64,000 nt of DNA from Nocardia terpenica (GCF_013186535.1 NZ_JABMCZ010000004.1:62001-126000), one strand, 5' to 3'; counted from the first letter of the stretch, positions 9,012-17,879 are shown. Notes: generated from the sequence alone by a model not told the origin. Numbers and translations: made by a program.

Positions 9012-9916
9012 GCCCACCGGTCCGATCCTCCCTCGCGTGCCGGGCCGGGCGCGCCCAGGCACCGGCCGATGATCTCCTCCGGCAGCTCCCGCAGCCGCCC
9101 GGCGTCCTCCCGCTGCCCGGCGGCGATGTCGTAGCCGCGGGCCGGATCCAGCTCCCCGATCGGCCGCCAGTGCAGGCCCAGCTCCCGGGCCTCGCCCGGC
9201 GCGCACAGCAGCAGATCGGCGGAGTCCAGCACCTCGGCCATGGCCGCGACGGGCGAGGCGGCCACCACCACCTGCCCCGGTTGCAGCCCCAGCGCATCGC
9301 GCAGCCGGGTGAGCGGGTCGCGAATGTGGGGCACATCGTCCTCGGGCTGGATCCACACGCGCCGTCGGCGGGTGTCGCGGTCCGCGCGGCCCGGCCGCAG
9401 GGTGGCCAGATACAGCGCCGACGCGTGCGGCCCGGCACCGTCGGCCACGCCCAACGGGATTCGCCACGCGGCATCCTCGGGCGGGGTCGCGACCAGCGCC
9501 GCCCGCACCTCCTGCGTGCGCGCCAGCGCCGCCCGTTCGGCGGGGGCGGCCGGATGCGGATCGATGGTCAGCCCGTGCCGCCGCCCGTCGGCCACCAGCC
9601 GGGCCAGCAGCCGCGCGGGGCAGTTCGCGGGCACCGCCACCCGGAACGGCCGCAGCTTGGCGCGCTCGGCATCGTGGTCCATGGCCTCGGCGAGCTCGAC
9701 CAGCCGCCGGGCCGTCGGCAGCATCTCCCGGCCGAACGGTGTCAGGGTGGCGCTGCGCGCCGACCGCGTGAACAGCCGCGCGCCGAAATGCCGCTCCAGC
9801 GCCGCGATCCGCCGACTGGCCACCGACTGCGGAATCTCCGCCGCCGCGGCCCCGGCCGTGAAACTGCCCTGCCCGCCGACCGCGACGAAGGCCCGGCACG
9901 CGGCTACCACATCCAC
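9008..9916 (-). CDS. LysR-family transcription regulator
   Basis: A protein of 302 residues. The N-terminal winged helix (about residues 1-60) contains AAEIPQSVASRRIAALERHF and then LFTRSARSATLTPFG, the standard LysR signature. The rest is a diverged effector-binding domain. GTG 9916 has no ribosome site but follows TACACT (9925-9930) by 8 nt, which suggests leaderless translation. It is divergent from a second beta-lactamase gene (start 10073) and overlaps the first one by 4 bp. A perfect T-N11-A palindrome at 9943-9957 overlaps its -35 region, so it probably represses itself and may control both enzymes, in the manner of AmpR. Confidence 0.85.
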   Translation of the reverse strand: MDVVAACRAFVAVGGQGSFTAGAAAAEIPQSVASRRIAALERHFGARLFTRSARSATLTPFGREMLPTARRLVELAEAMDHDAERAKLRPFRVAVPANCPARLLARLVADGRRHGLTIDPHPAAPAERAALARTQEVRAALVATPPEDAAWRIPLGVADGAGPHASALYLATLRPGRADRDTRRRRVWIQPEDDVPHIRDPLTRLRDALGLQPGQVVVAASPVAAMAEVLDSADLLLCAPGEARELGLHWRPIGELDPARGYDIAAGQREDAGRLRELPEEIIGRCLGAPGPAREGGSDRWA

Positions 9917-9942
9917 GGCTGGAGAGTGTAGGCGAAGCCGCT

Positions 9943-9957
9943 ATGCCGATTCGGCAT
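9943..9957. promoter_or_regulatory. LysR box, perfect 15-bp palindrome
   Basis: ATGCCGA-T-TCGGCAT is a perfect palindrome containing T-N11-A, the classical LysR recognition pattern. It lies 27 bp upstream of the LysR start and overlaps the likely -35 region of that gene. In the same 156-bp divergent gap, CCCGATCGGG (10023-10032) is a second short palindrome nearer the beta-lactamase start. Confidence 0.65.
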
Positions 9958-10072
9958 GGTTCCCCGCATTCTCGTCTTGGACGGCATAGGTGGACGAATG
10001 CAAGGCTTCGATCGCTCGACGGCCCGATCGGGTCGTCGAACCGAGAACCAGCCCTGCGACGATTAGGCATCG

Positions 10073-11026
10073 ATGATCAACACCGCTGTTCACTCCGTGC
10101 TGGACCGACCCTTCTTGCCGCATTCGGCTCGGCGCTGCGGCCTCGCGCTCGCACTCGCGGCCGCGCTCACCGCGCTGACAGCGTGCGGGAGCGACAAACC
10201 CTCGCCCGCGACCGCACCGGTGACCAGCGCCGCTCCGGCCCCCGCCGGGGCGGAGGCCGAATTCGCAAGCCTGGAAACCGAATACGACGCGCGCCTGGGC
10301 GTGTACGCGCTCGACACCGGCTCCGGCCGCATCGTGGCGCACCGCGCCGACGAGCGGTTCCCCTACGCGTCGACGGTGAAATCGCTGGCGGCGGGGGCGA
10401 TCCTGCGCTCGCTGCCCCCGGGCGCGCTGGACGAGCGGCTCACCTACTCCCGCGCCGATCTGGTCTCCGGCTCGCCGGTCACCGAGAAGCACGTGGACGA
10501 CGGCATGACGCTGCGCGAGGCCGTGGACGCGGCCGTCCGCTACAGCGACAACACCGCCGCCAACCTGCTGTTCGCCAAGCTCGGCGGCCCCAAGGGCCTG
10601 CAACAGAACCTGCGCGACCTCGGCGACACCGTGACCCAGGTGGATCGGACCGAACCCGATCTCAACGAGGCCACCCCCGGCGACCCCCGCGACACCAGTA
10701 CCCCGACGGCCTTCGCCGCCGATCTGCGCCGGTACGTCCTCGGCCAGGCCCTGGCCGATCCCGCGCGGGCGCTGCTGACGGACATGTTGCGCGCCAACAC
10801 GACCGGCGCGGAACTCATTCGCGCGGGCGTCCCCGCCGGATGGGTGGTCGGCGACAAGACCGGCCTGGCCTCCTACGGCAGCCGCAACGATGTCGCCGTG
10901 CTGTGGCCGCCGAACGCCGCCCCGATCGTCCTGGTGGTGTTCACGACTCGTCCGGACAAGGACGCCTCCTACGACAATGCGCTGATCGCCAAGGCGGCCG
11001 CCGCGGCCGTGAAAGCCCTGGGCTGA
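10073..11026 (+). CDS. Class A beta-lactamase, lipoprotein
   Basis: A protein of 317 residues. A signal peptide ends in a lipobox (LTAC, C38), so the mature enzyme should be anchored outside the membrane. All class A motifs are present: S100-TVK103, S158-DN160, E194-PDLN198 (the deacylation Glu) and K262-TG264. It therefore should acylate and hydrolyse beta-lactams. Family and lipobox match the chromosomal beta-lactamases known in Nocardia. It is divergent from the LysR gene. ATG 10073 has no strong ribosome site. Which drugs it hydrolyses cannot be deduced. Confidence 0.93.
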   Translation: MINTAVHSVLDRPFLPHSARRCGLALALAAALTALTACGSDKPSPATAPVTSAAPAPAGAEAEFASLETEYDARLGVYALDTGSGRIVAHRADERFPYASTVKSLAAGAILRSLPPGALDERLTYSRADLVSGSPVTEKHVDDGMTLREAVDAAVRYSDNTAANLLFAKLGGPKGLQQNLRDLGDTVTQVDRTEPDLNEATPGDPRDTSTPTAFAADLRRYVLGQALADPARALLTDMLRANTTGAELIRAGVPAGWVVGDKTGLASYGSRNDVAVLWPPNAAPIVLVVFTTRPDKDASYDNALIAKAAAAAVKALG

Positions 11027-11053
11027 CAACGGCTTCCGCGGCCGCCTCCCCGA

Positions 11054-12625
11054 CTACCGCGCGGACTGTTGCAGCTCGCGCACCCGGGCCATCGCCTCCC
11101 GATTGCCCACCACCGTGTCGTACAGCCAGGACAGGTCCTTTTTCAGGGCGGTGCGGGAATTGCCGTCCAGATAGATCATGTGCCCGGAGTGGTAGAAGCG
11201 GGTCTCCAGGTTCTGCCGCACCGTCTGATCCTGCAGCGGCATGTGCTGCAGGTCCAGCACCGTCTGGTAGCAGGGGGTGACGAAATCGAAATATCCGTTG
11301 GCCGACAACACCTTCAGATCCACATTGATCGCCATCACCGCGGCCAGGTCCGCCGCCGTGTACAGCGCGGTGGGCGACTGCTTGGTGCCGGTCGGGTCGA
11401 CGTGGCTGTAGTCCCAGTTCAGGAACACCTGGTCGTTGAGGTCGATGTAGGACGAGTTCGAGGTGTACTTCAGCTGCTCGTTCAGGTACAGGTTCCACAT
11501 CGTGGTGTAGACGCCGGACACGGCCGCCATGGTCGGATCGTTGCCGCCGGAGTTCGGGTCGACCTTGCCCGCGATGCCGGAGTCGATACCGGTGACGCGG
11601 CCGTCGTAGGCGCCCAGCGCCAGGCTCTTGTCCGCCAGCAGCGCGGTGAGGAACGGGTAGCCCAGCACCAGGCTCCACGACGTGAGGACCGTCTTATCGA
11701 TGCCGGTGTAGGCCGACAGCTTGTCGACCGTGGCCGGGTCGGGCTTCGGAAACGCTTGCAGCGCAGCGGCATACGGCCCGCTGGCGAACTGCTCCACCTC
11801 GGTCACGAACGCGCCCAGATCCGGCGGCGGGGCAGTGATGCCCAGGCGCTGGTGGTACCAGGCGTCGGCGGCCGCGGTGGGCAGGATGCCGATCGGGTTG
11901 CCGGACTGCGCGTAATCGAGGATCGACGACAGCAGCGTGATGCCGTTGAGGTCGACGCCGTCCTCGTGCAGCCGATAGGCGAGCACACAACTGCGGGCCG
12001 TGCCATAGGATTCTCCGAACAGAAATTTCGGGGAGTTCCAACGGTTGTTCTTCGTCAGATAGCGCTTGATGAAGTCCTTGATGGATTCCGCGTCCTGATC
12101 GGTGCCCCAGAACTCGCGGTTCTTGTGCGGCGCAACGGCCGCCGAGTAACCGGTTCCTACCGGATTGATGAACACCAGATCGCTTTTGTCGATCAGACTG
12201 TCCGGATTGTCCTCGAGGGTGTAGGGGGCCGGTGGCGTGAAATCGGGCATATTCGTCTTGATGCGCCGCGGCGCGAACGAACCGAGCAGCAGGAACACCG
12301 ACGAGGAGCCCGGTCCGCCGTTGTAGAAGAAGGTGACCGGCCGGGTCTCCTCGGCCTGGCCGTCCTCGGTGAACGCGACGTAGAACATCTTCGCGTTCGG
12401 CTGTGAGCTGCTGGGATCGACGGTGACCAGGTGCCCGGCGGTGACCGTGTAGGCGATCTGCCTGCCGCCGACCGTGATCGAATGATGCGTGATCGCCGCG
12501 GTTTCGGTGACGTCGGTGACATTGTCGTCGGGTCCGTTGCCGTACACCACCGGATCGAAGAACGGCTGATCGCCGCCGTTGCTCGCCGCCGGGGCGCCGC
12601 CGCCGGAAACCGGATCATTGCTCAT
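11054..12625 (-). CDS. Serine carboxypeptidase (S10) family peptidase
   Basis: A protein of 523 residues. The alpha/beta-hydrolase motifs of the S10 family are clear: oxyanion segment NGGPGSSS (102-109), nucleophile elbow GESYG (Ser206), then an Asp in NGYFDFVTP and a His in HSGHMIYLD near the C-terminus. No signal peptide is visible from the chosen ATG 12625, which has a GGGGTAG-type ribosome site; an in-frame start at 12706 would add 27 residues but no leader. It would remove C-terminal residues from peptides, possibly in the cytoplasm. It is convergent with the beta-lactamase gene (27 bp apart). Confidence 0.88.
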   Translation of the reverse strand: MSNDPVSGGGAPAASNGGDQPFFDPVVYGNGPDDNVTDVTETAAITHHSITVGGRQIAYTVTAGHLVTVDPSSSQPNAKMFYVAFTEDGQAEETRPVTFFYNGGPGSSSVFLLLGSFAPRRIKTNMPDFTPPAPYTLEDNPDSLIDKSDLVFINPVGTGYSAAVAPHKNREFWGTDQDAESIKDFIKRYLTKNNRWNSPKFLFGESYGTARSCVLAYRLHEDGVDLNGITLLSSILDYAQSGNPIGILPTAAADAWYHQRLGITAPPPDLGAFVTEVEQFASGPYAAALQAFPKPDPATVDKLSAYTGIDKTVLTSWSLVLGYPFLTALLADKSLALGAYDGRVTGIDSGIAGKVDPNSGGNDPTMAAVSGVYTTMWNLYLNEQLKYTSNSSYIDLNDQVFLNWDYSHVDPTGTKQSPTALYTAADLAAVMAINVDLKVLSANGYFDFVTPCYQTVLDLQHMPLQDQTVRQNLETRFYHSGHMIYLDGNSRTALKKDLSWLYDTVVGNREAMARVRELQQSAR

Positions 12626-12728
12626 CGCTTCTACCCCACAATCGGATGACGTCGGGCAATGCCCTGGGGCAGAAGATCTTCCGGTCCATGAATACGCGGA
12701 ATTCACCGGCCCCCGTATAGTATCGCCC

Positions 12729-12742
12729 GCTGGAATTCCAGC
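12729..12742. promoter_or_regulatory. Perfect 14-bp palindrome in a divergent gap
   Basis: GCTGGAATTCCAGC is a perfect palindrome about 105 bp upstream of the peptidase start and 130 bp upstream of the GNAT gene start, on the divergent side of both. The regulator is unknown. Confidence 0.4.
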
Positions 12743-12872
12743 CTACACGCACGCGATGCCCCCGGCCCGAATTCGGGCTTCTCCCCGATGTTCCGGGGCG
12801 GCCCGTCCGTTCCGTCGCCGTTACTCCGGACCGGCGGACGGGAGCGAACCGGGCCTGCGCTAGCGTGTGTGG

Positions 12873-13385
12873 ATGCCTGTGTATTCGGGAAACCCCGTGT
12901 CGTTCACGGTGGCGGAGATGACCCCGCGAGATGCGCATGCCATTCTCGCCTGGCACTACGAGCCCCCGTACGAGATCTACGACATGGACGACGATTCCGT
13001 GGAGGACGAGCTCCTGGATCCGCGCAGCCCGCACTACGCGGTCCGCGATCCGGCCGGTGATCTCACCGGATTCCTGGCCTTCGGCACCGCGGCACTGCCG
13101 TGGGGCAGCCCCGAACCGGCGCTGTACGGTCCCGACGGCGAGGTCGCCGTCGGGCTGGGCATGCGCCCGGAGGTGACCGGCCGCGGCGTCGGCCTGTCCT
13201 TCGTACAGGCCGGGCTGGCCTTCGCACGAAACACCTTCCAGCCGAGCTATTTCCGACTGTTCGTCTTCGGCTGGAACGAGCGAGCCATCCGCGTATACGA
13301 ACGCGCCGGTTTCCGCCGCGTCGGCACCTACCTGCAACCAGCAGCGGTGGGAGACAACGAGTTCTGGGAAATGCGACGCAACTGA
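12873..13385 (+). CDS. GNAT-family N-acetyltransferase
   Basis: A protein of 170 residues, a normal length for the fold. Motif A for acetyl-CoA binding is seen as VGLGMRPEVTGRGVGLSFV, and RVYERAGFRRVG is the usual motif B region. It transfers an acetyl group to an unknown amine in the cytoplasm. The start is ATG 12873, exactly 6 nt after TAGCGT (12861-12866), so the transcript is probably leaderless; GTG 12867 would fall inside the promoter. It is convergent with the flavoprotein gene, with a repeat array between them. Confidence 0.85.
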   Translation: MPVYSGNPVSFTVAEMTPRDAHAILAWHYEPPYEIYDMDDDSVEDELLDPRSPHYAVRDPAGDLTGFLAFGTAALPWGSPEPALYGPDGEVAVGLGMRPEVTGRGVGLSFVQAGLAFARNTFQPSYFRLFVFGWNERAIRVYERAGFRRVGTYLQPAAVGDNEFWEMRRN

Positions 13386-13582
13386 CCCCTTGCCCCGGCG
13401 CGCCCCCAACTGTCGTCCTGCCCCGGGCGCGCCCCACCTGTCGCCTTGTCCCGGCGTGCCCCCAATTGTCGTCTTGCCCGGTGCGCCACAACTGTCGTCT
13501 TGTCCCGGCGTGCCCCCAATTGTCGTCTTGCCCTGGCGCGCCACAACTGATGTCTTGCCCCGGCATGCTTTTGGCCGGGGCA
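13386..13582. repeat. Repeat locus 1: degenerate tandem array ending in a hairpin
   Basis: About six degenerate copies of a 26-29 bp unit (core CTTGYCCCGGCGYGCCCCC) run from 13386. They end in a perfect 9-bp hairpin TGCCCCGGC...GCCGGGGCA (13556-13564/13574-13582) with a GCTTTTG loop. The locus fills the gap between two convergent genes and reaches to within 10 bp of the flavoprotein stop. The hairpin is the same CCGGC-TTTT-GCCGG module found at six other places in the window. Confidence 0.75.
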
Positions 13583-13591
13583 TCGCAGCGA

Positions 13592-14149
13592 CTACCCCTG
13601 CGGCAGTGCCAGATTCGGGTGATCCAGCAGCGCTCGCCAGGCTTGTTCCCACGGGAAGCGGGCGGCGTGGCTGCCGCCGGTGCGCGGCTCGTGCGGCGGG
13701 TCCTCGGTCAGCATGGTGACCCCCCACTCCGACAGCTTGCGCGCGGCGTCGCGAATCGGCGGAAAGCTCATCAGCGCCCGGTTCGCGAACGGCGCCGCCA
13801 CCACGGGTAACCCCAATCCGACCGCCTCCACCAGTAATCCGAGCGGCAGGGTGTCGGCGATGCCCGCCGCCCACTTGGCCATCGAATTCGACGTGATGGG
13901 CGCGACGATCATCCCGTCGGCAGGCGGCAACGCATCCGGCGCCCCCGGCTCCTTGTACCTGCTCCGCACCGGAAACCCGGTCAGGTTCTCCAACATCTCC
14001 GCATCGATGAACCGCAGCCCCTCCGGCGAAGCCACCACGCACACCTCCCACCCGTCCTCGTGCGCCAGATCCACAAGCGTCGCAACATCTCGAGCCACGG
14101 GCGAACCGGTCACGATCGCATACAGCACGGGGCTCCCATGATCGTCCAT
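13592..14149 (-). CDS. Flavoprotein of the phosphopantothenoylcysteine decarboxylase fold
   Basis: A protein of 185 residues from ATG 14149 (an in-frame GTG at 14188 would add 13). The N-terminal LYAIVTGSPVARD strand-loop, VCVVASPEG, and DGMIVAPITSNSMAKWAAG with a following GLPVVAAPFAN are the FMN-binding pattern of the flavoprotein (HFCD/CoaC-like) family. It carries no CoaB domain, so it is not the bifunctional CoaBC. The likely role is an FMN-dependent decarboxylase or an orphan flavoprotein; the substrate is unknown. Confidence 0.75.
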   Translation of the reverse strand: MDDHGSPVLYAIVTGSPVARDVATLVDLAHEDGWEVCVVASPEGLRFIDAEMLENLTGFPVRSRYKEPGAPDALPPADGMIVAPITSNSMAKWAAGIADTLPLGLLVEAVGLGLPVVAAPFANRALMSFPPIRDAARKLSEWGVTMLTEDPPHEPRTGGSHAARFPWEQAWRALLDHPNLALPQG

Positions 14150-14234
14150 CCCTCTATGGTGCAGGGGCGAAACGTCCGGTCGTGGCACCGGGTCCGCGAA
14201 TCCGCTGGCGCCGAATCCCGGCCCGCTGCTAGCC

Positions 14235-14261
14235 TATGACCAGATGACCAAAGGAGTCATA
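14235..14261. promoter_or_regulatory. Probable TetR auto-operator overlapping the ribosome site
   Basis: TATGAC (14235-14240) and GTCATA (14256-14261) form an inverted pair. Between them a TGACCA direct repeat and the AAGGAG ribosome site (14251-14256) occur. The site lies between the -10 box TAGCCT (14230-14235) and the TetR start, where a bound repressor would block its own synthesis. Confidence 0.5.
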
Positions 14262-14264
14262 GCT

Positions 14265-14861
14265 ATGGCGATAGCCTTCACAGCCGAAGAGAAGGACCGC
14301 ATCGGGCGCGTTCTGCTCGATACGGCCGAAAAGCTGTTCACCACACAGGGTTTGAAGAAGACCTCGCTGGACGAGCTGGTCGGTCCCGCGGGGATCGGCA
14401 AGGGCAGCTTCTACGCCTTCTTCGAGTCGAAGGAGTCGCTCTATCTGGAGGTCATGCTCCGGCGGGCGCCGCAGGTCGCCGCGGATGTCTCCGCCGCGCT
14501 GGCCCATCCGGCCGGTGAGGAGAACCTGATCGCGGTCATGCGCGCCATTACCGATGTGCTGGTCAGCGACCCGCTGTATCGGCGGCTGCTCACCCGCCCG
14601 GAGGAGCTCGACGCGGTCACCCGCCGCGTCGGCCCCGAGCAGATCGCGCGCGTCACCCCGCAACTGGTGACGCCGCTGCTGGACTACCTGGCCGCGGGTC
14701 AGCGCGACGGGGTATTCGTCGACGACATCGCACCGGAGATTCTCGTCGAGGTGATCCGCGCCGTCGGTCTGCTCGTCATGCACCGCGACCGCTTCGGCCC
14801 CGCCTACGAGCAGGTGCTGGAGGCCACCATCCGTACCTTGGCGAGAGGAATGCTCCGATGA
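14265..14861 (+). CDS. TetR-family regulator
   Basis: A protein of 198 residues. The N-terminal helix-turn-helix is clear (ILDTAEKLF-type helix 1, SLDELVGPAGIGKGSFYAFF), followed by an all-helical ligand domain. I prefer ATG 14265 because AAGGAG lies 8 nt upstream; ATG 14244 in the same frame would be possible on a leaderless transcript. Its stop overlaps the start of the DUF6653 gene (ATGA at 14858-14861), so the two are co-translated, and the membrane protein is the probable regulated partner. The ligand is unknown. Confidence 0.88.
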   Translation: MAIAFTAEEKDRIGRVLLDTAEKLFTTQGLKKTSLDELVGPAGIGKGSFYAFFESKESLYLEVMLRRAPQVAADVSAALAHPAGEENLIAVMRAITDVLVSDPLYRRLLTRPEELDAVTRRVGPEQIARVTPQLVTPLLDYLAAGQRDGVFVDDIAPEILVEVIRAVGLLVMHRDRFGPAYEQVLEATIRTLARGMLR

Positions 14862-15337
14862 ATGTGCTGGACAAATACGCAAGCATGGCGGGCATGAGCG
14901 AGCAGGCGTGGAAGCGCCACGCCAACCCGTGGAGCGTCTGGACCAGGTTCGCCGCCATTCCGCTGATCATCGTGTCGATCTGGAGCCGCACCTGGATCGG
15001 CTGGTGGGCGCTGCTCCCGCTGGCCCTGGTCATCGGCTGGCTGTGGTGGAACCCGCACGCGTTCGCGCCGATCGACAAGCCGACCGCCTGGTCGTCCCGC
15101 GGCATCTACGGCGAACGCCTCTGGATGCGCGACCGCTCCCGCATGCCCGCCGGTTTCGCGGTGGTGCAACGCATTTGGCTCGCGGGCGGCCTGGCCGGTG
15201 CCGCCCTGCTGCTCTGGGGTCTCATCGCCCTCGAGATCTGGCCGACGGTATCCGGCGCGGCCCTCATCGTCTACGGCCAACTGTGGCGCATCGACCGCCT
15301 GGGCATCTTCTACGACGAACAAACCCGGCAGAGCTGA
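14858..15337 (+). CDS. DUF6653-like membrane protein
   Basis: A protein of 159 residues whose ATG overlaps the TetR stop. The N-terminal WKRHANPWSVWTRF is the signature I associate with DUF6653. It is followed by a pair of membrane segments (about residues 33-63), a polar loop with RGIYGERLWMRDRS, and a second pair (about 105-140). It probably sits in the cytoplasmic membrane with four passes. Function is unknown; linkage to a TetR gene suggests induction by a small molecule. Confidence 0.75.
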   Translation: MNVLDKYASMAGMSEQAWKRHANPWSVWTRFAAIPLIIVSIWSRTWIGWWALLPLALVIGWLWWNPHAFAPIDKPTAWSSRGIYGERLWMRDRSRMPAGFAVVQRIWLAGGLAGAALLLWGLIALEIWPTVSGAALIVYGQLWRIDRLGIFYDEQTRQS

Positions 15338-15346
15338 ATCAGCCGA

Positions 15347-15802
15347 TCACGACACGAAATCCACCGACGTAACAGCGACATCGGCATAGCTGTAATACCA
15401 ACCATCCCAGGTATCGGCAACATTCACCTGAATCCCATGCCCGCGCCCCGGACCACCGGTAATCAACCACAACCCATTGCCGTACCCGATTCCGGTACTC
15501 ACACTCCCATCCGACCACGCAAACCGTGCCGCACTGGTAGCACCGGGCGCATTCCACGGAATGGTCACCGTGAACTGCCCGGCGTTCACACCCGGCAGCA
15601 GCGAACTGACACACCCCCACAGGCTGGCCGTGCGCTGAATACTCTGCCCCGCACTCCCGGACCCGGGAACCAGACGACCGGTCATCAAGCTACCCTGCCG
15701 ACAGCCCCCTTCGTCCGGCGACTGCGCCCGCCCCAGCGGCGCACCCAGCACCGACGCGGCACACAGAACCGCCACTACCAGCGCACTTCGGCGGACGGGC
15801 AT
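15347..15802 (-). CDS. Small secreted protein, unknown function
   Basis: A protein of 151 residues with a Sec signal peptide (VVAVLCAASVLGAPLGRAQ, cleavage after about residue 26). The mature chain is small and rich in G, S, T and W, with two cysteines (EGGCRQG, LWGCVSS) that could form one disulfide. Strands such as QFTVTIPWNAPG suggest a compact beta-sandwich. ATG 15802 has a strong GGGAGG ribosome site. I do not recognise a family. It is convergent with the DUF6653 gene. Confidence 0.7.
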   Translation of the reverse strand: MPVRRSALVVAVLCAASVLGAPLGRAQSPDEGGCRQGSLMTGRLVPGSGSAGQSIQRTASLWGCVSSLLPGVNAGQFTVTIPWNAPGATSAARFAWSDGSVSTGIGYGNGLWLITGGPGRGHGIQVNVADTWDGWYYSYADVAVTSVDFVS

Positions 15803-15997
15803 GGCACCACCTCCCTGCGATAGGGACTAGATCAGCAGTTTAACGGTCTCACCGCGAGCGCGGGAACCCAAAGGTTGATCCCCTATCGATACTCGCCGCG
15901 AACCGATTATTTCCGCGAATGCGCCGAAAACTGGTCGGACGGGCGTGCGACCATGGGGCCGCAGCCGGAATTGCCGCTGCGCGAGGAGGTTTCGATA

Positions 15998-17080
15998 GTG
16001 CGTACGCCGCCGGTGTGGGTCGCCAGGGTCGTGAACGGTGTGCGGGCGGGGGCATTGTCGGCGGTGCGGCGGGTCGTACCGGCGCAGGTCGCGGTGCTTG
16101 AGGCATTGGATGGGGCCTGGTTCGCGCAAATGATGTATGCCGCAGCGGAGTTGGATATCGCCGGGGCGCTTTCCGAGGGGCCGCGAACGCCGGAGCAGGT
16201 GGCGCGGACGGTCGGGGTCGATGCGGACGCAATACATCGGCTGCTGCGCTCGCTGGCCGCGCACGGCGTATTCGCACGGACCGATGCCGGGCGCTACCGC
16301 AACAACCGGATGTCGAACACTCTGCGTGCGGGGGTAGCGAATTCGACCCGTGACATGGTGCGATTCGTCGGGCATCCGGTGCTCCGGGAACAGTGGAGCG
16401 GCATCGTGAACGTGATCCGCACCGGCGTGGACGCCACCCGCACACTGCGCGGCATGCCGTCTTTCGAACATATGGACGCCGATCCGGAACTGGCCGAGGT
16501 ATTCCACGCGGCCATGGCCTCGTTGTCGGCGGTGGAGGTGCCATCGGTATTGGCCGCCTACGACTTCGGCCGCTTCCCGGTCATCGCCGACCTCGGGGGC
16601 GGGCGCGGAAGACTTCTCGCAGCAGTGCTGCGGCAGGCGCCTACCAGCCGGGGCGTGCTGTTCGATCTGCCGGGCGCCACCGAGGGAGCGGCGGATTACC
16701 TTGACGCGGCCGGTGTCTCGGACCGAGTCACCCTCGTGCACGGCTCGTTCCTGTCCACCGCCGACCTGCCCGAGGCCAATGCCTACCTGCTCAAACATAT
16801 CCTGCACGACTGGGACGACGAGGAATCGATGAAGATCCTCTCCGCGATCGGAGAGAAAGCCCCGCCCGATGCGACACTCCTACTGATAGAGATGGTGGTC
16901 CCTCGCACACCACACCGGCACGCCTCGTTCAGCCTCGACATCGAAATGCTGGTGCAGACCGGGGGCCGCGAGCGAACCGCCGAAGAATTTCGGGAGCTAT
17001 TGTGGGACAGCGGCTTCCACCTAGAGCGAATAGTACCGACCGCAGGACCGACGTCGCTGCTCGAAGCCCGCCTCCGATGA
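15998..17080 (+). CDS. O-methyltransferase, hydroxyindole/caffeate type (COMT-like)
   Basis: A protein of 360 residues: an N-terminal dimerisation winged helix (about 35-115), then a Rossmann methyltransferase domain. The SAM-binding loop is VIADLGGGRGRLL and the catalytic base region is LLKHILHDWDDEESMKIL, with His as general base. Such enzymes methylate phenolic or polyketide hydroxyls in secondary metabolism. GTG 15998 is chosen because GAGGAGG lies 8 nt upstream; an upstream TTG (15875) would add 41 residues not seen in the family. No biosynthetic cluster surrounds it. Confidence 0.88.
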   Translation: MRTPPVWVARVVNGVRAGALSAVRRVVPAQVAVLEALDGAWFAQMMYAAAELDIAGALSEGPRTPEQVARTVGVDADAIHRLLRSLAAHGVFARTDAGRYRNNRMSNTLRAGVANSTRDMVRFVGHPVLREQWSGIVNVIRTGVDATRTLRGMPSFEHMDADPELAEVFHAAMASLSAVEVPSVLAAYDFGRFPVIADLGGGRGRLLAAVLRQAPTSRGVLFDLPGATEGAADYLDAAGVSDRVTLVHGSFLSTADLPEANAYLLKHILHDWDDEESMKILSAIGEKAPPDATLLLIEMVVPRTPHRHASFSLDIEMLVQTGGRERTAEEFRELLWDSGFHLERIVPTAGPTSLLEARLR

Positions 17081-17096
17081 ATGCACACTTCCCATT

Positions 17097-17336
17097 TCAC
17101 GTGTTCCCCCGAGTGATCGAGCACCAGAAGTCGTGACGCACTGCATCCCAAAGCTTTTCGAGCTTCGGGTACTGCCTGCGAGCCTGAACGAGGTCCAAGT
17201 GCCGATCGGAATCGAACGTCGCGATAGGCAGGTTCTCGGACCTGTTGTGTATCTTGATGATTCCGACTTGTGGCGGATGATGGAGCTGCCAGGTCGCCTC
17301 GAGGCCGTCGACCTCGGTCCGATATATGTCGTACAT
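17097..17336 (-). CDS. Small hypothetical protein near the XRE-DUF397 module
   Basis: A protein of 79 residues (MYDIYRTEVDGLEATWQL...) with balanced composition that reads as a real small soluble protein. It is rich in H, R and W with no membrane segment or signal. ATG 17336 follows a GGAT-type ribosome site. The local codon use is less GC-biased than in neighbouring genes. It sits head-on to the O-methyltransferase stop, upstream of the wHTH gene product. Function unknown. Confidence 0.5.
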   Translation of the reverse strand: MYDIYRTEVDGLEATWQLHHPPQVGIIKIHNRSENLPIATFDSDRHLDLVQARRQYPKLEKLWDAVRHDFWCSITRGNT

Positions 17337-17398
17337 ACCGCATCCTATCCGGAGTCATTGTGTGCGAACGCTTCTCGTGAATGCCGGTCGCGGCATCG

Positions 17399-17695
17399 CT
17401 ACGGCTTCCAAGCGAACCTGCGCCCCTTGGTCGCCTGTGCCGCTCGCCCACGATCGGTGATCTGCCACCGCGCCCGGTTATAGGTCGGCATGATCAGACC
17501 GCGCCCCTGGAGCCGGAGTACGGCCCCGCGTGTGGTCCGCATGGTCTGGTGAGTCTGGGCGGCGAGCTGGTCACACGTGAGTAGCCCGCCGGGCGCGAGG
17601 ATCGTCAGCACGGCCATCTCGGCCGCCGAGCCGACCGTGTCCGGATACTGTTTCCTCGTGCGTGTCCGGCGAGCTGGGAGCCCTTGAACGGTCAC
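17399..17695 (-). CDS. Small winged-helix DNA-binding protein
   Basis: A protein of 98 residues. AEMAVLTILAPGGLLTCDQLAAQT is a first helix pair, TMRTTRGAVLRLQGRGLI looks like the recognition helix, and ARWQITDRGRAA is the wing typical of MarR/PadR-like domains. It has no effector domain, so it may act as a minimal regulator or accessory factor. GTG 17695 is preceded by GGAAAGG. It is divergent from the XRE gene (17933). It may regulate the module that begins there; this is inferred from position. Confidence 0.6.
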   Translation of the reverse strand: MTVQGLPARRTRTRKQYPDTVGSAAEMAVLTILAPGGLLTCDQLAAQTHQTMRTTRGAVLRLQGRGLIMPTYNRARWQITDRGRAAQATKGRRFAWKP

Positions 17696-17879
17696 GGGTA
17701 CCTTTCCAAATCCATTGCGTACATTGGCTTTCGGGTTGATCGGACACTCGGCTTGGAGCGTTCCGAAGTGCCGGTGCGTCTATAGATCTACGCCCCCGAT
17801 GCGATGGTTTGGAAGCTTCAGGCTCACCTATGGCCCTGGTTGTGCCAAACTTTCAGGCGCGATACCCCCGAGCGGGGTG

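Noticed and set aside
10073..11026. Possible assignment to a named resistance enzyme
   Set aside because: Motifs support class A beta-lactamase only; a specific allele or drug spectrum cannot be read without database comparison.
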